Positions 36,701-45,076 of a stretch of DNA of 64,000 nucleotides are shown piece after piece. Source of the DNA: Marinoscillum pacificum (GTDB taxonomy: Bacteria; Bacteroidota; Bacteroidia; Cytophagales; Cyclobacteriaceae); assembly GCF_024714495.1 (NCBI RefSeq), contig NZ_JAMZMJ010000001.1, positions 1,488,001-1,552,000 on the forward strand, given 5' to 3'. Numbering within the stretch: position 1 is the stretch's first letter; each line of letters begins with the position of its first letter. The position numbers and the translations under genes were made by a program. Under the pieces are notes generated by a model that ran no database searches, had not been told where the DNA came from, and saw nothing but the letters and a program-made list of their open reading frames with translations.

Positions 36701-36752
36701 CATAGCTGAAATACCCCATGAAAACCGCACACAGTAGAATAATCCTCTTCAT
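33744..36752 (-). CDS. Secreted two-module amidohydrolase, N-terminal module degenerate
   Basis: About 1002 residues from the ATG at 36752; an upstream TTG would add five. Signal peptide ending S-Y-A-Q. Two amidohydrolase modules are joined by an acidic linker (about 526-545, numbering from the TTG). The N-terminal module has I-Y-P-A-V-V-E-P-Y-S-N (90-100) with no metal histidines. The C-terminal module has T-P-G-I-I-D-E-H-S-H (617-626) and late S-D-D-G-E-M (868-873), so it can bind metal. Likely a periplasmic dipeptidase-like or cyclic-amide hydrolase. Translationally coupled to the 440-residue protein. Confidence 0.8.
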   Translation of the reverse strand: MKRIILLCAVFMGYFSYAQEGFPVNGVADDRPGLYALTNATIYVDYQTKIENATLIVKDGKVQSVGTGVAIPKGAIVMDLQGKFIYPAVVEPYSNYGLPEPERSRSNGPQYESKLDGPYGWNDAIKSTYNAVADFKADGKAAESMRKIGVGSVNAFREDGIMRGTSLFTHLSDLPVQETVVKDKAAAHFSFNSGSSGQEYPSSIMGMVALLRQTYLDGQWYKTQSEQTNLSLKAWNEAQTLPQVFEANGGKLRVLLADKIGDEFGVRYIVKGNGDEYQRLNEIKSANVSLILPVNFPDAYDVEDPLAALDVSLADMKHWELAPANAKMLADAGVEFAFTTAGLKKSDDFWSALRKTKKYGLTEAQVLKAVTYTPAKYYNMASSVGALKKGMTANFFVASDNILEDKAKIHQTWVQGKKFEISELDPADYSGNYDLKVGSSTFAMELSGEPGSPKAKIVVNDSTTIDVKLSISSKTITLSFLQEGEDSATRLSGWVGDDAFGGNGQLADGSWVSWSADRTGDLEKKEEKKDKDEEEEAPELGDMIYPFVAYGWVEKPTQETILFKNATVWTLEGDGKIEGADVLVKDGKIAQVGKGLEAAGARVVDATGKHVTPGIIDEHSHIALSSVNEGSHSITAEVRMYDALNSEDLDIYRHLAGGVTAAQLLHGSANPVGGQSALVKYRWGADPQGMKIKGADGYIKFALGENVKQSNWGNDYSIRYPQTRMGVEQVFVDGFTRAKEYGAAKAKYDGLSKKVKASTPAPRKDLQLETLLEILNKERFITCHSYVQSEINMLMKVAEQFDFRVNTFTHILEGYKVADKMAEHGVGGSTFGDWWAYKMEVAEAIPYNASLMTMTGVTVAINSDDGEMARRLNQEAAKSMKYGEMDEISALKLVTLNPAKLLHLDDRMGSLKVGKDADVVLWNDHPLSIYAKPEMTLVDGVVYFSLEKDAEMKEWIASERTRLTNKMLDAKKGGASTQKGRKKEKHYFECGDLMVEDYSLND

Positions 36753-36883
36753 ACAAATACGTTTCAATTAGGAATTTGAATTAAACTGAATGTTAATCAA
36801 TAAACCTCGCATTTATACATGGTTTTACACCGACGGTTGACCATCTATTTGATATACAAAAAAAGATCTACCATTCCTCCAAA

Positions 36884-36914
36884 AACTAAAAAAGGCTGTC
36901 ATTTGACAGCCTTT
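36884..36914 (-). terminator. Terminator after glutaryl-CoA dehydrogenase gene
   Basis: Perfect 10-bp arms AAAGGCTGTC and GACAGCCTTT with a 4-nt loop. On the minus strand the stem is followed by TTTTTTAGTTTTT. It lies 24 bp past the stop of the gene ending at 36938. Confidence 0.9.
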
Positions 36915-36937
36915 CAAAAGCATATATTTTAAATCAA

Positions 36938-38161
36938 TTAAGAGAACGCCGGTATACCCGTTATCTCATTTCCTAATATCAATAAGTGAATATCATGCGT
37001 GCCTTCATAAGTCACTACAGATTCCAAATTCATCATGTGACGCATCATTGGATACTCACCGGTAATACCCATACCGCCATGAATCTGACGTGCTTCTCTA
37101 GCTACATCCAATGCAAGAGCCACGTTATTTCTTTTCGCAAGGGATATCTGGGCTGATGTCGCTTTTCCTTCGTCCATTAGCTTACCTAATCTCCAGTTGA
37201 CCAACTGTGCTTTAGTAATCTCTGTAAGCATCTCAGCCAATTTTTTCTGAACCAACTGAAATGAGGCTATTGGCTTACCGAATTGCTCACGCTCCAATGC
37301 ATATTTTCTAGCGGATTCGTAGCAGTCCATCGCCGCACCAATCACTCCCCAGGCAATACCATATCGCGCCTTATCAAGACATCCTAGTGGGGCACCTAGT
37401 CCATCTTTATTTGGCAAAATATTTTCTTTCGGAACCTTCACATCGCTAAATACCAACTCACCTGTGCATGATGCTCTTAACGACCACTTACCGTGAGTTT
37501 CTGGAGTAGTGAATCCTTCCATTCCTCGCTCTACGATCACACCTTTGATTCTACCTTGTTCGTTTTTGGCCCAAACAACAGCGATATCCGCTTTAGGTGC
37601 ATTAGAAATCCACATTTTCGCTCCATTGAGCAGATAGTGGTCTCCCATATCCTTAATGTTGGTTTCCATTCCACCTGGATTCGAACCATGATTTGGTTCT
37701 GTCAAGCCAAAGCACCCCAACATCTTGCCTAAAGCCAGTTTTGGAAGATATTTCTTTTTCTGTTCTTCACTTCCATAAGCGTAGATCGGGTACATCACCA
37801 AAGATCCCTGTACTGAGGCCGTTGATCGCATCCCGGAATCACCACGCTCTATTTCCTGCATGATCAAACCATACGAAGTATAGTCCAACCCTCCTCCTCC
37901 ATACTCTTCAGAAACAGTCGGTCCAAATGCCCCGATATCTCCAAATTTCTTCACTATTTCATAAGGAAAATGATTTTGCTCGGCCCATCCTTCGACATAC
38001 GGGGTGATCTCTTTTTTGACAAAGTCTCTAATCGAAGAACGGATCAACTTGTGCTCATCCGTCAGCAAATCATCTATTTGATAAAAGTCCGGCGACTCAA
38101 AGTCATCAACAAAATTGCGCTTTGCAGCCTGACCATTTCGGGTTAACGTGTCAGTTGACAT
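36938..38161 (-). CDS. gcdH: Acyl-CoA dehydrogenase, glutaryl-CoA dehydrogenase type
   Basis: FAD enzyme that oxidises and decarboxylates glutaryl-CoA to crotonyl-CoA. 407 residues, close to family length. Signature blocks: R-S-T-A-S-V-Q-G-S-L-V-M (Arg112 in the position that contacts the glutaryl carboxylate), G-L-T-E-P-N-H-G-S (152-160) and the catalytic glutamate in Y-E-G-T-H-D-I-H (Glu386). The S-V-Q-x-S-L-V-M and E-G-T-H-D-I-H blocks are typical of GCDH rather than other acyl-CoA dehydrogenases. It is divergent from tryptophan 2,3-dioxygenase; glutaryl-CoA is the end product of the kynurenine route. A -7 box sits at 38196-38203. Confidence 0.85.
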   Translation of the reverse strand: MSTDTLTRNGQAAKRNFVDDFESPDFYQIDDLLTDEHKLIRSSIRDFVKKEITPYVEGWAEQNHFPYEIVKKFGDIGAFGPTVSEEYGGGGLDYTSYGLIMQEIERGDSGMRSTASVQGSLVMYPIYAYGSEEQKKKYLPKLALGKMLGCFGLTEPNHGSNPGGMETNIKDMGDHYLLNGAKMWISNAPKADIAVVWAKNEQGRIKGVIVERGMEGFTTPETHGKWSLRASCTGELVFSDVKVPKENILPNKDGLGAPLGCLDKARYGIAWGVIGAAMDCYESARKYALEREQFGKPIASFQLVQKKLAEMLTEITKAQLVNWRLGKLMDEGKATSAQISLAKRNNVALALDVAREARQIHGGMGITGEYPMMRHMMNLESVVTYEGTHDIHLLILGNEITGIPAFS

Positions 38162-38195
38162 ACAGTTGTTTTTTGTTTTATCAGTTTTATTGGAT

Positions 38196-38203
38196 CAAAT
38201 TTA
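38196..38203 (-). promoter_or_regulatory. -7 box TAAATTTG of the gcdH promoter
   Basis: A full TAnnTTTG match on the minus strand, 34 bp before the gcdH ATG, in the 63-bp gap shared with the divergent dioxygenase gene. Confidence 0.55.
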
Positions 38204-38224
38204 CAACAAAGAATCAGGGAAAGA

Positions 38225-39166
38225 ATGGGAAACAAACGTTTTAGTGAAGAAGTACTCGCTCAACTTGAAAAACTTGAGGAAAAATATGATGCTATGGGTC
38301 AGGATTTGTCCGCATACCTCGATGGTCTGCTGCATTCCGATTATTTAACCTACTGGGATTACATTCAAATCGACACCCTATTAAGCTTACAGTCTCCAAG
38401 GACAAGTTTCCCTGATGAAAAAATTTTCATCCTTTATCATCAAATTACGGAGCTCTACTTCAAATTAATCTTGAATGAGCAAGAGCAACTGATTCTTTCA
38501 GATGAGACTCCAGATAGAGAGGTCTTCTTGAAAAGGATCAATAGAATGAATCGCTATTTCGCTCACCTGGTAGATTCTTTTGATGTGATGATCGAGGGCA
38601 TGGATCCTGAGCAATTCTTGAATTTCAGAATGTCTCTTTTGCCAGCATCTGGATTCCAATCTGGACAGTTTAGAATCATTGAGATTGGATGCACAGACTT
38701 TCATCTCTTAGCTGATATTAACAAGAAAGAAGAAATGGCTTCTTCCGATTCGATTAAAGAGATTTATGACAATCTCTACTGGAAACAAGGTGCTACTGAA
38801 CTAGCCACAGGTAAAAAAACGCTGACACTTCGCCAATTCGAGCACAAGTATTCTGATGAGTTTATCCAAAGAGCAGAAGGTGTTAAAGAAACCAACCTTA
38901 GAAGACTCTATTTCAAGCATTTTGAAGGAGATGCAGAAATTATTGAAGCACTTCGCAATCTGGATTATCAAGCCAACGTGCAATGGCCACTAATGCACTA
39001 TAAGTCTGCTGTTCGATACCTTCAAAAAGATCCAGGTGTGATCAAGGCGACTGGCGGTACCAACTGGCAGAAATACCTTCCACCTAGAAGACAACAAGTA
39101 AGTTACTATCCAGAACTTTGGACTGCTGAAGAGATTGCTAACTGGGGAACCAGAGAAAAACTCTAA
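38225..39166 (+). CDS. Tryptophan 2,3-dioxygenase family protein
   Basis: Heme enzyme opening the indole ring of tryptophan to give N-formylkynurenine. 313 residues. TDO landmarks: Y-W-D-Y-I-Q-I-D-T-L-L-S-L-Q (43-56), Y-H-Q-I-T-E-L-Y-F-K (71-80; distal-pocket His72), F-R-M-S-L-L-P-A-S-G-F-Q-S (134-146), a C-terminal W-x-x-x-H-Y-K-S-A-V-R-Y-L holding a probable heme-ligand His, and T-G-G-T-N-W-Q-K-Y-L. Several landmark residues differ from classical KynA, so I leave the symbol open. Divergent from gcdH, supporting a tryptophan breakdown role. Confidence 0.8.
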   Translation: MGNKRFSEEVLAQLEKLEEKYDAMGQDLSAYLDGLLHSDYLTYWDYIQIDTLLSLQSPRTSFPDEKIFILYHQITELYFKLILNEQEQLILSDETPDREVFLKRINRMNRYFAHLVDSFDVMIEGMDPEQFLNFRMSLLPASGFQSGQFRIIEIGCTDFHLLADINKKEEMASSDSIKEIYDNLYWKQGATELATGKKTLTLRQFEHKYSDEFIQRAEGVKETNLRRLYFKHFEGDAEIIEALRNLDYQANVQWPLMHYKSAVRYLQKDPGVIKATGGTNWQKYLPPRRQQVSYYPELWTAEEIANWGTREKL

Positions 39167-39183
39167 TCAGCCACACTCTATCT

Positions 39184-41025
39184 ATGTTAAAAAGCTGCGT
39201 TACGATATTGCTAATAGTATTTTCGCTTTTCGCGATGGGTCAAAAGACCTTCGTGAAGCGCACCTACTATGACGAAGAAAAAACGCAGCTCAAGGAGATT
39301 GTTACCTTGATGAAAAGTGACTCTTCCCTTCACGGAAAGTATCAATCTTTATACCTGAATGGCTCACTATCGGTAGCTGGATATTATAACCATAACCTAT
39401 CTGACAGTACCTGGATTTACTATTTTGAAAATGGCAGAAAGAAAATGGAAGGATCATACAGCCAGGGAAAGCAAAATGGTAAATGGACTTATTACTATGA
39501 AAGTGGAGAATTAAAAGCCAAAGGAATTTATCAGAATAACATCCGCCACGGTCACTGGACGTATTACTTTGAGAATGGTCAAGAAAAAAGCAGCGGACTT
39601 TATTTCGACGATATGAAGGAAGGAATCTGGAATTACTCTTACGAAGAAGGTTCATTAAAAGCCCAGGCCTATTTCAATAAAGGAGTTGGATCCTACAAAG
39701 AGTTTTATCCTAATGGAAACATCAAAACCAAAGGAACAAACGCTCATGGTCAAAGTGAAGGTGAATGGACTTACTTCTATGAATCTGGTGAAATAGAAGC
39801 AAACGGAGTTTTCAAGAATGGCTTGCGGGAAGGACCCTGGAAGTATTTTCATAAAAACGGCCAAATATCAGCAGTTGGAGAATTTCAAAATGGTGAAAAA
39901 GCAGGTATTTGGAAGTACTATTTCTCTGACGGGACCATTAGCAGCGAAGGCCAAATGAGCAAAGACCAAAAGGATGGTTATTGGAAACTCTATTATCAAA
40001 CAGGAGAAGTTAAAGGTGAAGGAACATATGAACAGGGATCTGGAGATTACATAGAGTTTTACGCTAGTGGTAAACAAAAAGCTCGTGGCCAAATCATCAA
40101 CGACAAAAAAGAAGGGAAATGGACCTACTTTAGTGAAGAAGGGCTGGAAGATGGCACTGCTGACTTCAAAAATGGTAGAGGAGATTATATCGGATATTAT
40201 CCGAACGGAGTTATCAAAATGAAAGGGACCATTGAAGATAATAAGCGAGTTGGAGAATGGTCATTATACAACCCAGATGGTTCATTGGCAGGCACCTACC
40301 GACCAATCTATGAAGAACAAAAGCCTATTTTTAGAACCACAGAGGAAGTTCGTTTGAAAGAAGATAAGAACAAAAAAGACAAACCTGAATACCGATACAA
40401 AAACAAAAAGCTCCGCTATTTCGAACCTCGCATCAATGAGTATAATGGCATCATAGTAGGCACTAATCCTGCATGGACGCTAATTGGAAGGCTGCCCTTA
40501 GCCGTGGAATATTACATTCAGGAACGCCTTGGGTTTGAGGCTCAATTAACGTTGCTACGTGATCCTTTCTTCACCTATGATCGTGTAAAAATTAATAGCA
40601 CCAAAAGCATAGGAAGTAACATAGCTATTCGTCAGAAATTCTATCATGACGATACAAATCTGGGTATGTTCTATTTCGGCCATCAGATACTAGGTGGATT
40701 TAGTCAGCATCACGCCTACGTTTATGATAGCATTAGCTTCCGGCCTGCCACTATCGAAAGAAAACTTGAAGCGTCAGAGAAAAGAATTGCCTATGGATTA
40801 TTCATTGGTAACAGATGGATGCAGCGAGCTGAAGACTCTGGATTTACCATCGATGTAAATATCGGGGTAGCCATTGGAAGACGTTTTTTCACCAAAGACT
40901 TTGACCCTGAACCTCAGTTTGATGCGCACTTCAGTGAACTAAATCAGGATGAAATCTATTTACCTATCATATTGACCATCAATATTGGGTTTGCTGGTCC
41001 GAAGAGAAGAACCGTAAGTTTCTAA
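39184..41025 (+). CDS. Exported YwqK/MORN-type repeat protein with C-terminal barrel-like domain
   Basis: 613 residues with signal peptide (1-19, ending A-M-G-Q). Residues about 45-385 hold around 14 repeats of some 23 residues with the pattern G-x-W-x-Y-Y-x-x-x-G-x-x-x-x-x-G-x-Y, as in MORN_2/YwqK proteins. The C-terminal 170 residues (from about 435) switch to aromatic-rich alternating strands ending I-N-I-G-F, like a small outer-membrane barrel. This suggests a surface-exposed or barrel-anchored repeat rod. Such repeats are often labelled toxin-antitoxin antitoxin in databases, but nothing here supports that. The next gene overlaps by one base (TAATG). Confidence 0.75.
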   Translation: MLKSCVTILLIVFSLFAMGQKTFVKRTYYDEEKTQLKEIVTLMKSDSSLHGKYQSLYLNGSLSVAGYYNHNLSDSTWIYYFENGRKKMEGSYSQGKQNGKWTYYYESGELKAKGIYQNNIRHGHWTYYFENGQEKSSGLYFDDMKEGIWNYSYEEGSLKAQAYFNKGVGSYKEFYPNGNIKTKGTNAHGQSEGEWTYFYESGEIEANGVFKNGLREGPWKYFHKNGQISAVGEFQNGEKAGIWKYYFSDGTISSEGQMSKDQKDGYWKLYYQTGEVKGEGTYEQGSGDYIEFYASGKQKARGQIINDKKEGKWTYFSEEGLEDGTADFKNGRGDYIGYYPNGVIKMKGTIEDNKRVGEWSLYNPDGSLAGTYRPIYEEQKPIFRTTEEVRLKEDKNKKDKPEYRYKNKKLRYFEPRINEYNGIIVGTNPAWTLIGRLPLAVEYYIQERLGFEAQLTLLRDPFFTYDRVKINSTKSIGSNIAIRQKFYHDDTNLGMFYFGHQILGGFSQHHAYVYDSISFRPATIERKLEASEKRIAYGLFIGNRWMQRAEDSGFTIDVNIGVAIGRRFFTKDFDPEPQFDAHFSELNQDEIYLPIILTINIGFAGPKRRTVSF

Positions 41026-41393
41026 TGAGCAAAAAGACAGTAATTATTGGCGCTACCCCCAACCCTACCAGATATGCATATTTTGCGGCCGGGAGACTAA
41101 AAGAAAACAATCACGAAATAGTCCCAATTGGGATCAAAAAGGGTGAAGTTTTCAATGAAGAAATACTTGATTTAAAAATCAAGCCAGCCATTGAAGATGT
41201 TGATACAGTTACGCTTTATATAGGACCTCAAAACCAACCCGAATGGGAAGAATATATCCTAGATCTAAATCCTAAAAGAATCATATTCAACCCTGGAACT
41301 GAGAACCCCGAACTAGCACAAAAAGCAGAATCTAAAGGAATTGAAGCACTTAATGCTTGTACTCTGGTAATGCTCAGCGCTAATACTTACTAA
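41025..41393 (+). CDS. CoA-binding protein (YccU-type)
   Basis: 122 residues matching the CoA_binding_2 family: a small Rossmann-like domain opening V-I-I-G-A-T-P-N-P-x-R-Y-A-Y-F-A (about 5-20) and closing N-P-G-T-E-N-P-E-L. The overlap of its ATG with the upstream TAA shows translational coupling with the repeat protein. Family function is unsettled; CoA binding is known for relatives. Confidence 0.85.
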   Translation: MSKKTVIIGATPNPTRYAYFAAGRLKENNHEIVPIGIKKGEVFNEEILDLKIKPAIEDVDTVTLYIGPQNQPEWEEYILDLNPKRIIFNPGTENPELAQKAESKGIEALNACTLVMLSANTY

Positions 41394-41395
41394 TA

Positions 41396-42796
41396 TCATT
41401 CTCCTGATTGTTCTTCATCAACTTCCTCTTTGTAAATCCTTGGGATACAGGTTACCCCTCTATCCATCATTTTAACAATCATTGGTGAAATAAATTTGTT
41501 CTCTGCAGATTCAAAATTGATTGGATTCTCCTGATAGCTAAATAGCTCCAAAGCTTTTAGCTTTTCCAAATCCGAGTGCAATGTGGTCAATTGATTATTG
41601 GATATGTCAAAATCTGATAGATATTCCATCTCAAGAAATTGCGTTGGAAATTCAGCCAAATAATTATCATTCACCCTGGCGATTTTGAGCTTCGTTAAAT
41701 TGGAAACTGACTCAGGCAGTACACTCAACCGATTATGATGGGCATAAAACTCTTCCAGTTTAGTCAACTGACCTATTGATTCAGGTAGACTGTAAATTTT
41801 GTTATGAGCAAGGAAAAGCACTTCCAAATCCTCGAAATTTCCGATAGATTCTGGAATTACTTCAAGCTCATTATAGTACAAATCAATTACTTTCAGATTC
41901 ATTTCAAACAAGTCGTCTGGCAATGAAGTAATCTGATTCTTGTAGAATGACAACTTCGTCAATTGGCTCATTTTCGAAATACCCATAGGAATAGTTACCA
42001 ACTGATTCTCCTGGAGCTGAAGCTCTTCCAATGCAGGCATTTTATATATAGATGAATGAATTTGCTTGAGACCTGAGTTATTCACTTTAAATACTTTGAT
42101 GGATTGAAGTCGCTCAAAATCTCCATTTTGAATTGAGATTACATGTGACTTACTGAAGGACACCTCTTTAACAGACTTTGCCTTAGACAGTCGTTTTATC
42201 GGAATCTCCCCAAAGAAATTTTCATTAGCAACTAGCTCTTTCAAATTTTCCAAGTGCTTCACTCCAGATGGCAACCTGGTTAGCAGGTTGTTGCTAATGT
42301 CCAATTTTTCCAGACTGTCTATTTTCTGAATCTTTATCCACCAAACCTTGTCCAGGTCATTGGCCCTCCAATAAAGCCGCTTCAGATTGGGAAGTTCGTT
42401 TAACCGTTTTGAAAGCTTTTTAATATAGTTATAATCCAATATCAAAACCTCCATATTTTCAGCGGCATAAACGAATTCGGGTATCTCCTCCAGATTGGCA
42501 TAACTAAGGTCAATTTCTTCTAGCGTATCAATTCGAGTGTTGGCCTCATATTTCATCAAACCATCTCTACCCTTCTGCTGGTTTTCAACCCGATTGGCCT
42601 GCAAAACTGAATCAATCGTATGGTACGGATCTTCCGCATACATCCGTTTATATAATTCTCGATTGGCCTGCCATTTCTTCATCCGCTCCTCCATCACCTG
42701 CCTGATACTATCCTGAGAACGCTTTAAATCGTCGTTTTGAGCCCATGCTAACAATGTGAAAACCATCATTATGATGGACAGAATAAGTCTTTTCAT
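41396..42796 (-). CDS. Exported leucine-rich-repeat protein
   Basis: 466 residues with signal peptide (1-19, ending A-W-A-Q). A helical N-terminal region (about 20-90), then some 14 leucine-rich repeats of about 23 residues from roughly 90 to 440, many with the pattern L-x-x-L-x-L-x-x-N-x-L/I-x-x-L-P. No GTPase or kinase domain is attached. Probably a periplasmic or surface protein-binding scaffold. Stop lies 2 bp from that of the convergent CoA-binding gene. Confidence 0.85.
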   Translation of the reverse strand: MKRLILSIIMMVFTLLAWAQNDDLKRSQDSIRQVMEERMKKWQANRELYKRMYAEDPYHTIDSVLQANRVENQQKGRDGLMKYEANTRIDTLEEIDLSYANLEEIPEFVYAAENMEVLILDYNYIKKLSKRLNELPNLKRLYWRANDLDKVWWIKIQKIDSLEKLDISNNLLTRLPSGVKHLENLKELVANENFFGEIPIKRLSKAKSVKEVSFSKSHVISIQNGDFERLQSIKVFKVNNSGLKQIHSSIYKMPALEELQLQENQLVTIPMGISKMSQLTKLSFYKNQITSLPDDLFEMNLKVIDLYYNELEVIPESIGNFEDLEVLFLAHNKIYSLPESIGQLTKLEEFYAHHNRLSVLPESVSNLTKLKIARVNDNYLAEFPTQFLEMEYLSDFDISNNQLTTLHSDLEKLKALELFSYQENPINFESAENKFISPMIVKMMDRGVTCIPRIYKEEVDEEQSGE

Positions 42797-42824
42797 AACT
42801 AAATTTTTAGTTAATCAAAACTAA

Positions 42825-44855
<2,031 letters not shown>

Positions 44856-44858
44856 GAT

Positions 44859-44999
44859 CTAGAAGCGCTCTGACTTAAATGTTCCCATGATCAATTGGAA
44901 AATCGCTTGAATGAATTTCCAGATCATAGCGAACGAAAAGAGGAGCGCTGAACCCAACGCCAACACAATCAGCATAATCAATTCTAATACTTTATCCAT
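44859..44999 (-). CDS. 46-residue membrane protein
   Basis: A small complete frame from ATG at 44999 to TAG at 44859, antisense downstream of gyrB (3-bp gap between stop codons). The product is a hydrophobic helix pair: M-D-K-V-L-E then about 30 residues dominated by Leu, Ile, Val, Ala and Phe, and the short polar tail K-S-E-R-F. Composition and ending fit a single- or double-pass small membrane protein. I do not recognise a family. Codon choice is plausible. Upstream TACTTTTA could be a weak -7 box. It may be overlooked by gene finders because of its length. Confidence 0.5.
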   Translation of the reverse strand: MDKVLELIMLIVLALGSALLFSFAMIWKFIQAIFQLIMGTFKSERF

Positions 45000-45029
45000 T
45001 GTGTTTTAAGTTTCATTTTAAAAGTAATC

Positions 45030-45076
45030 TTTTTCACAGGATATTGTTTATAAAATTTTCATAAAAGTTATCCACA
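45030..45076. promoter_or_regulatory. DnaA-box-like sites before the M1 peptidase gene
   Basis: TTATCCACA at 45068-45076 is a perfect DnaA box and overlaps the next ATG by one base. TTTTTCACA at 45030-45038 is an 8-of-9 match. Two sites are too few for an origin, but they lie in an AT-rich gap next to gyrB. Confidence 0.3.

Noticed and set aside
39300-40310. CRISPR or other DNA repeat array
   Set aside because: The periodic DNA is coding for MORN-type protein repeats of about 69 bp; the repeats are degenerate at DNA level and there are no spacers of constant length.
39184-41025. Toxin-antitoxin system (YwqK antitoxin label)
   Set aside because: The protein is exported, has a barrel-like end and no toxin partner; the next gene is a CoA-binding protein. 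The label reflects the repeat only.
44856-45076. Replication origin
   Set aside because: Only one perfect and one imperfect DnaA box, no dnaA, dnaN or clustered 13-mers; reported only as DnaA-box-like sites.
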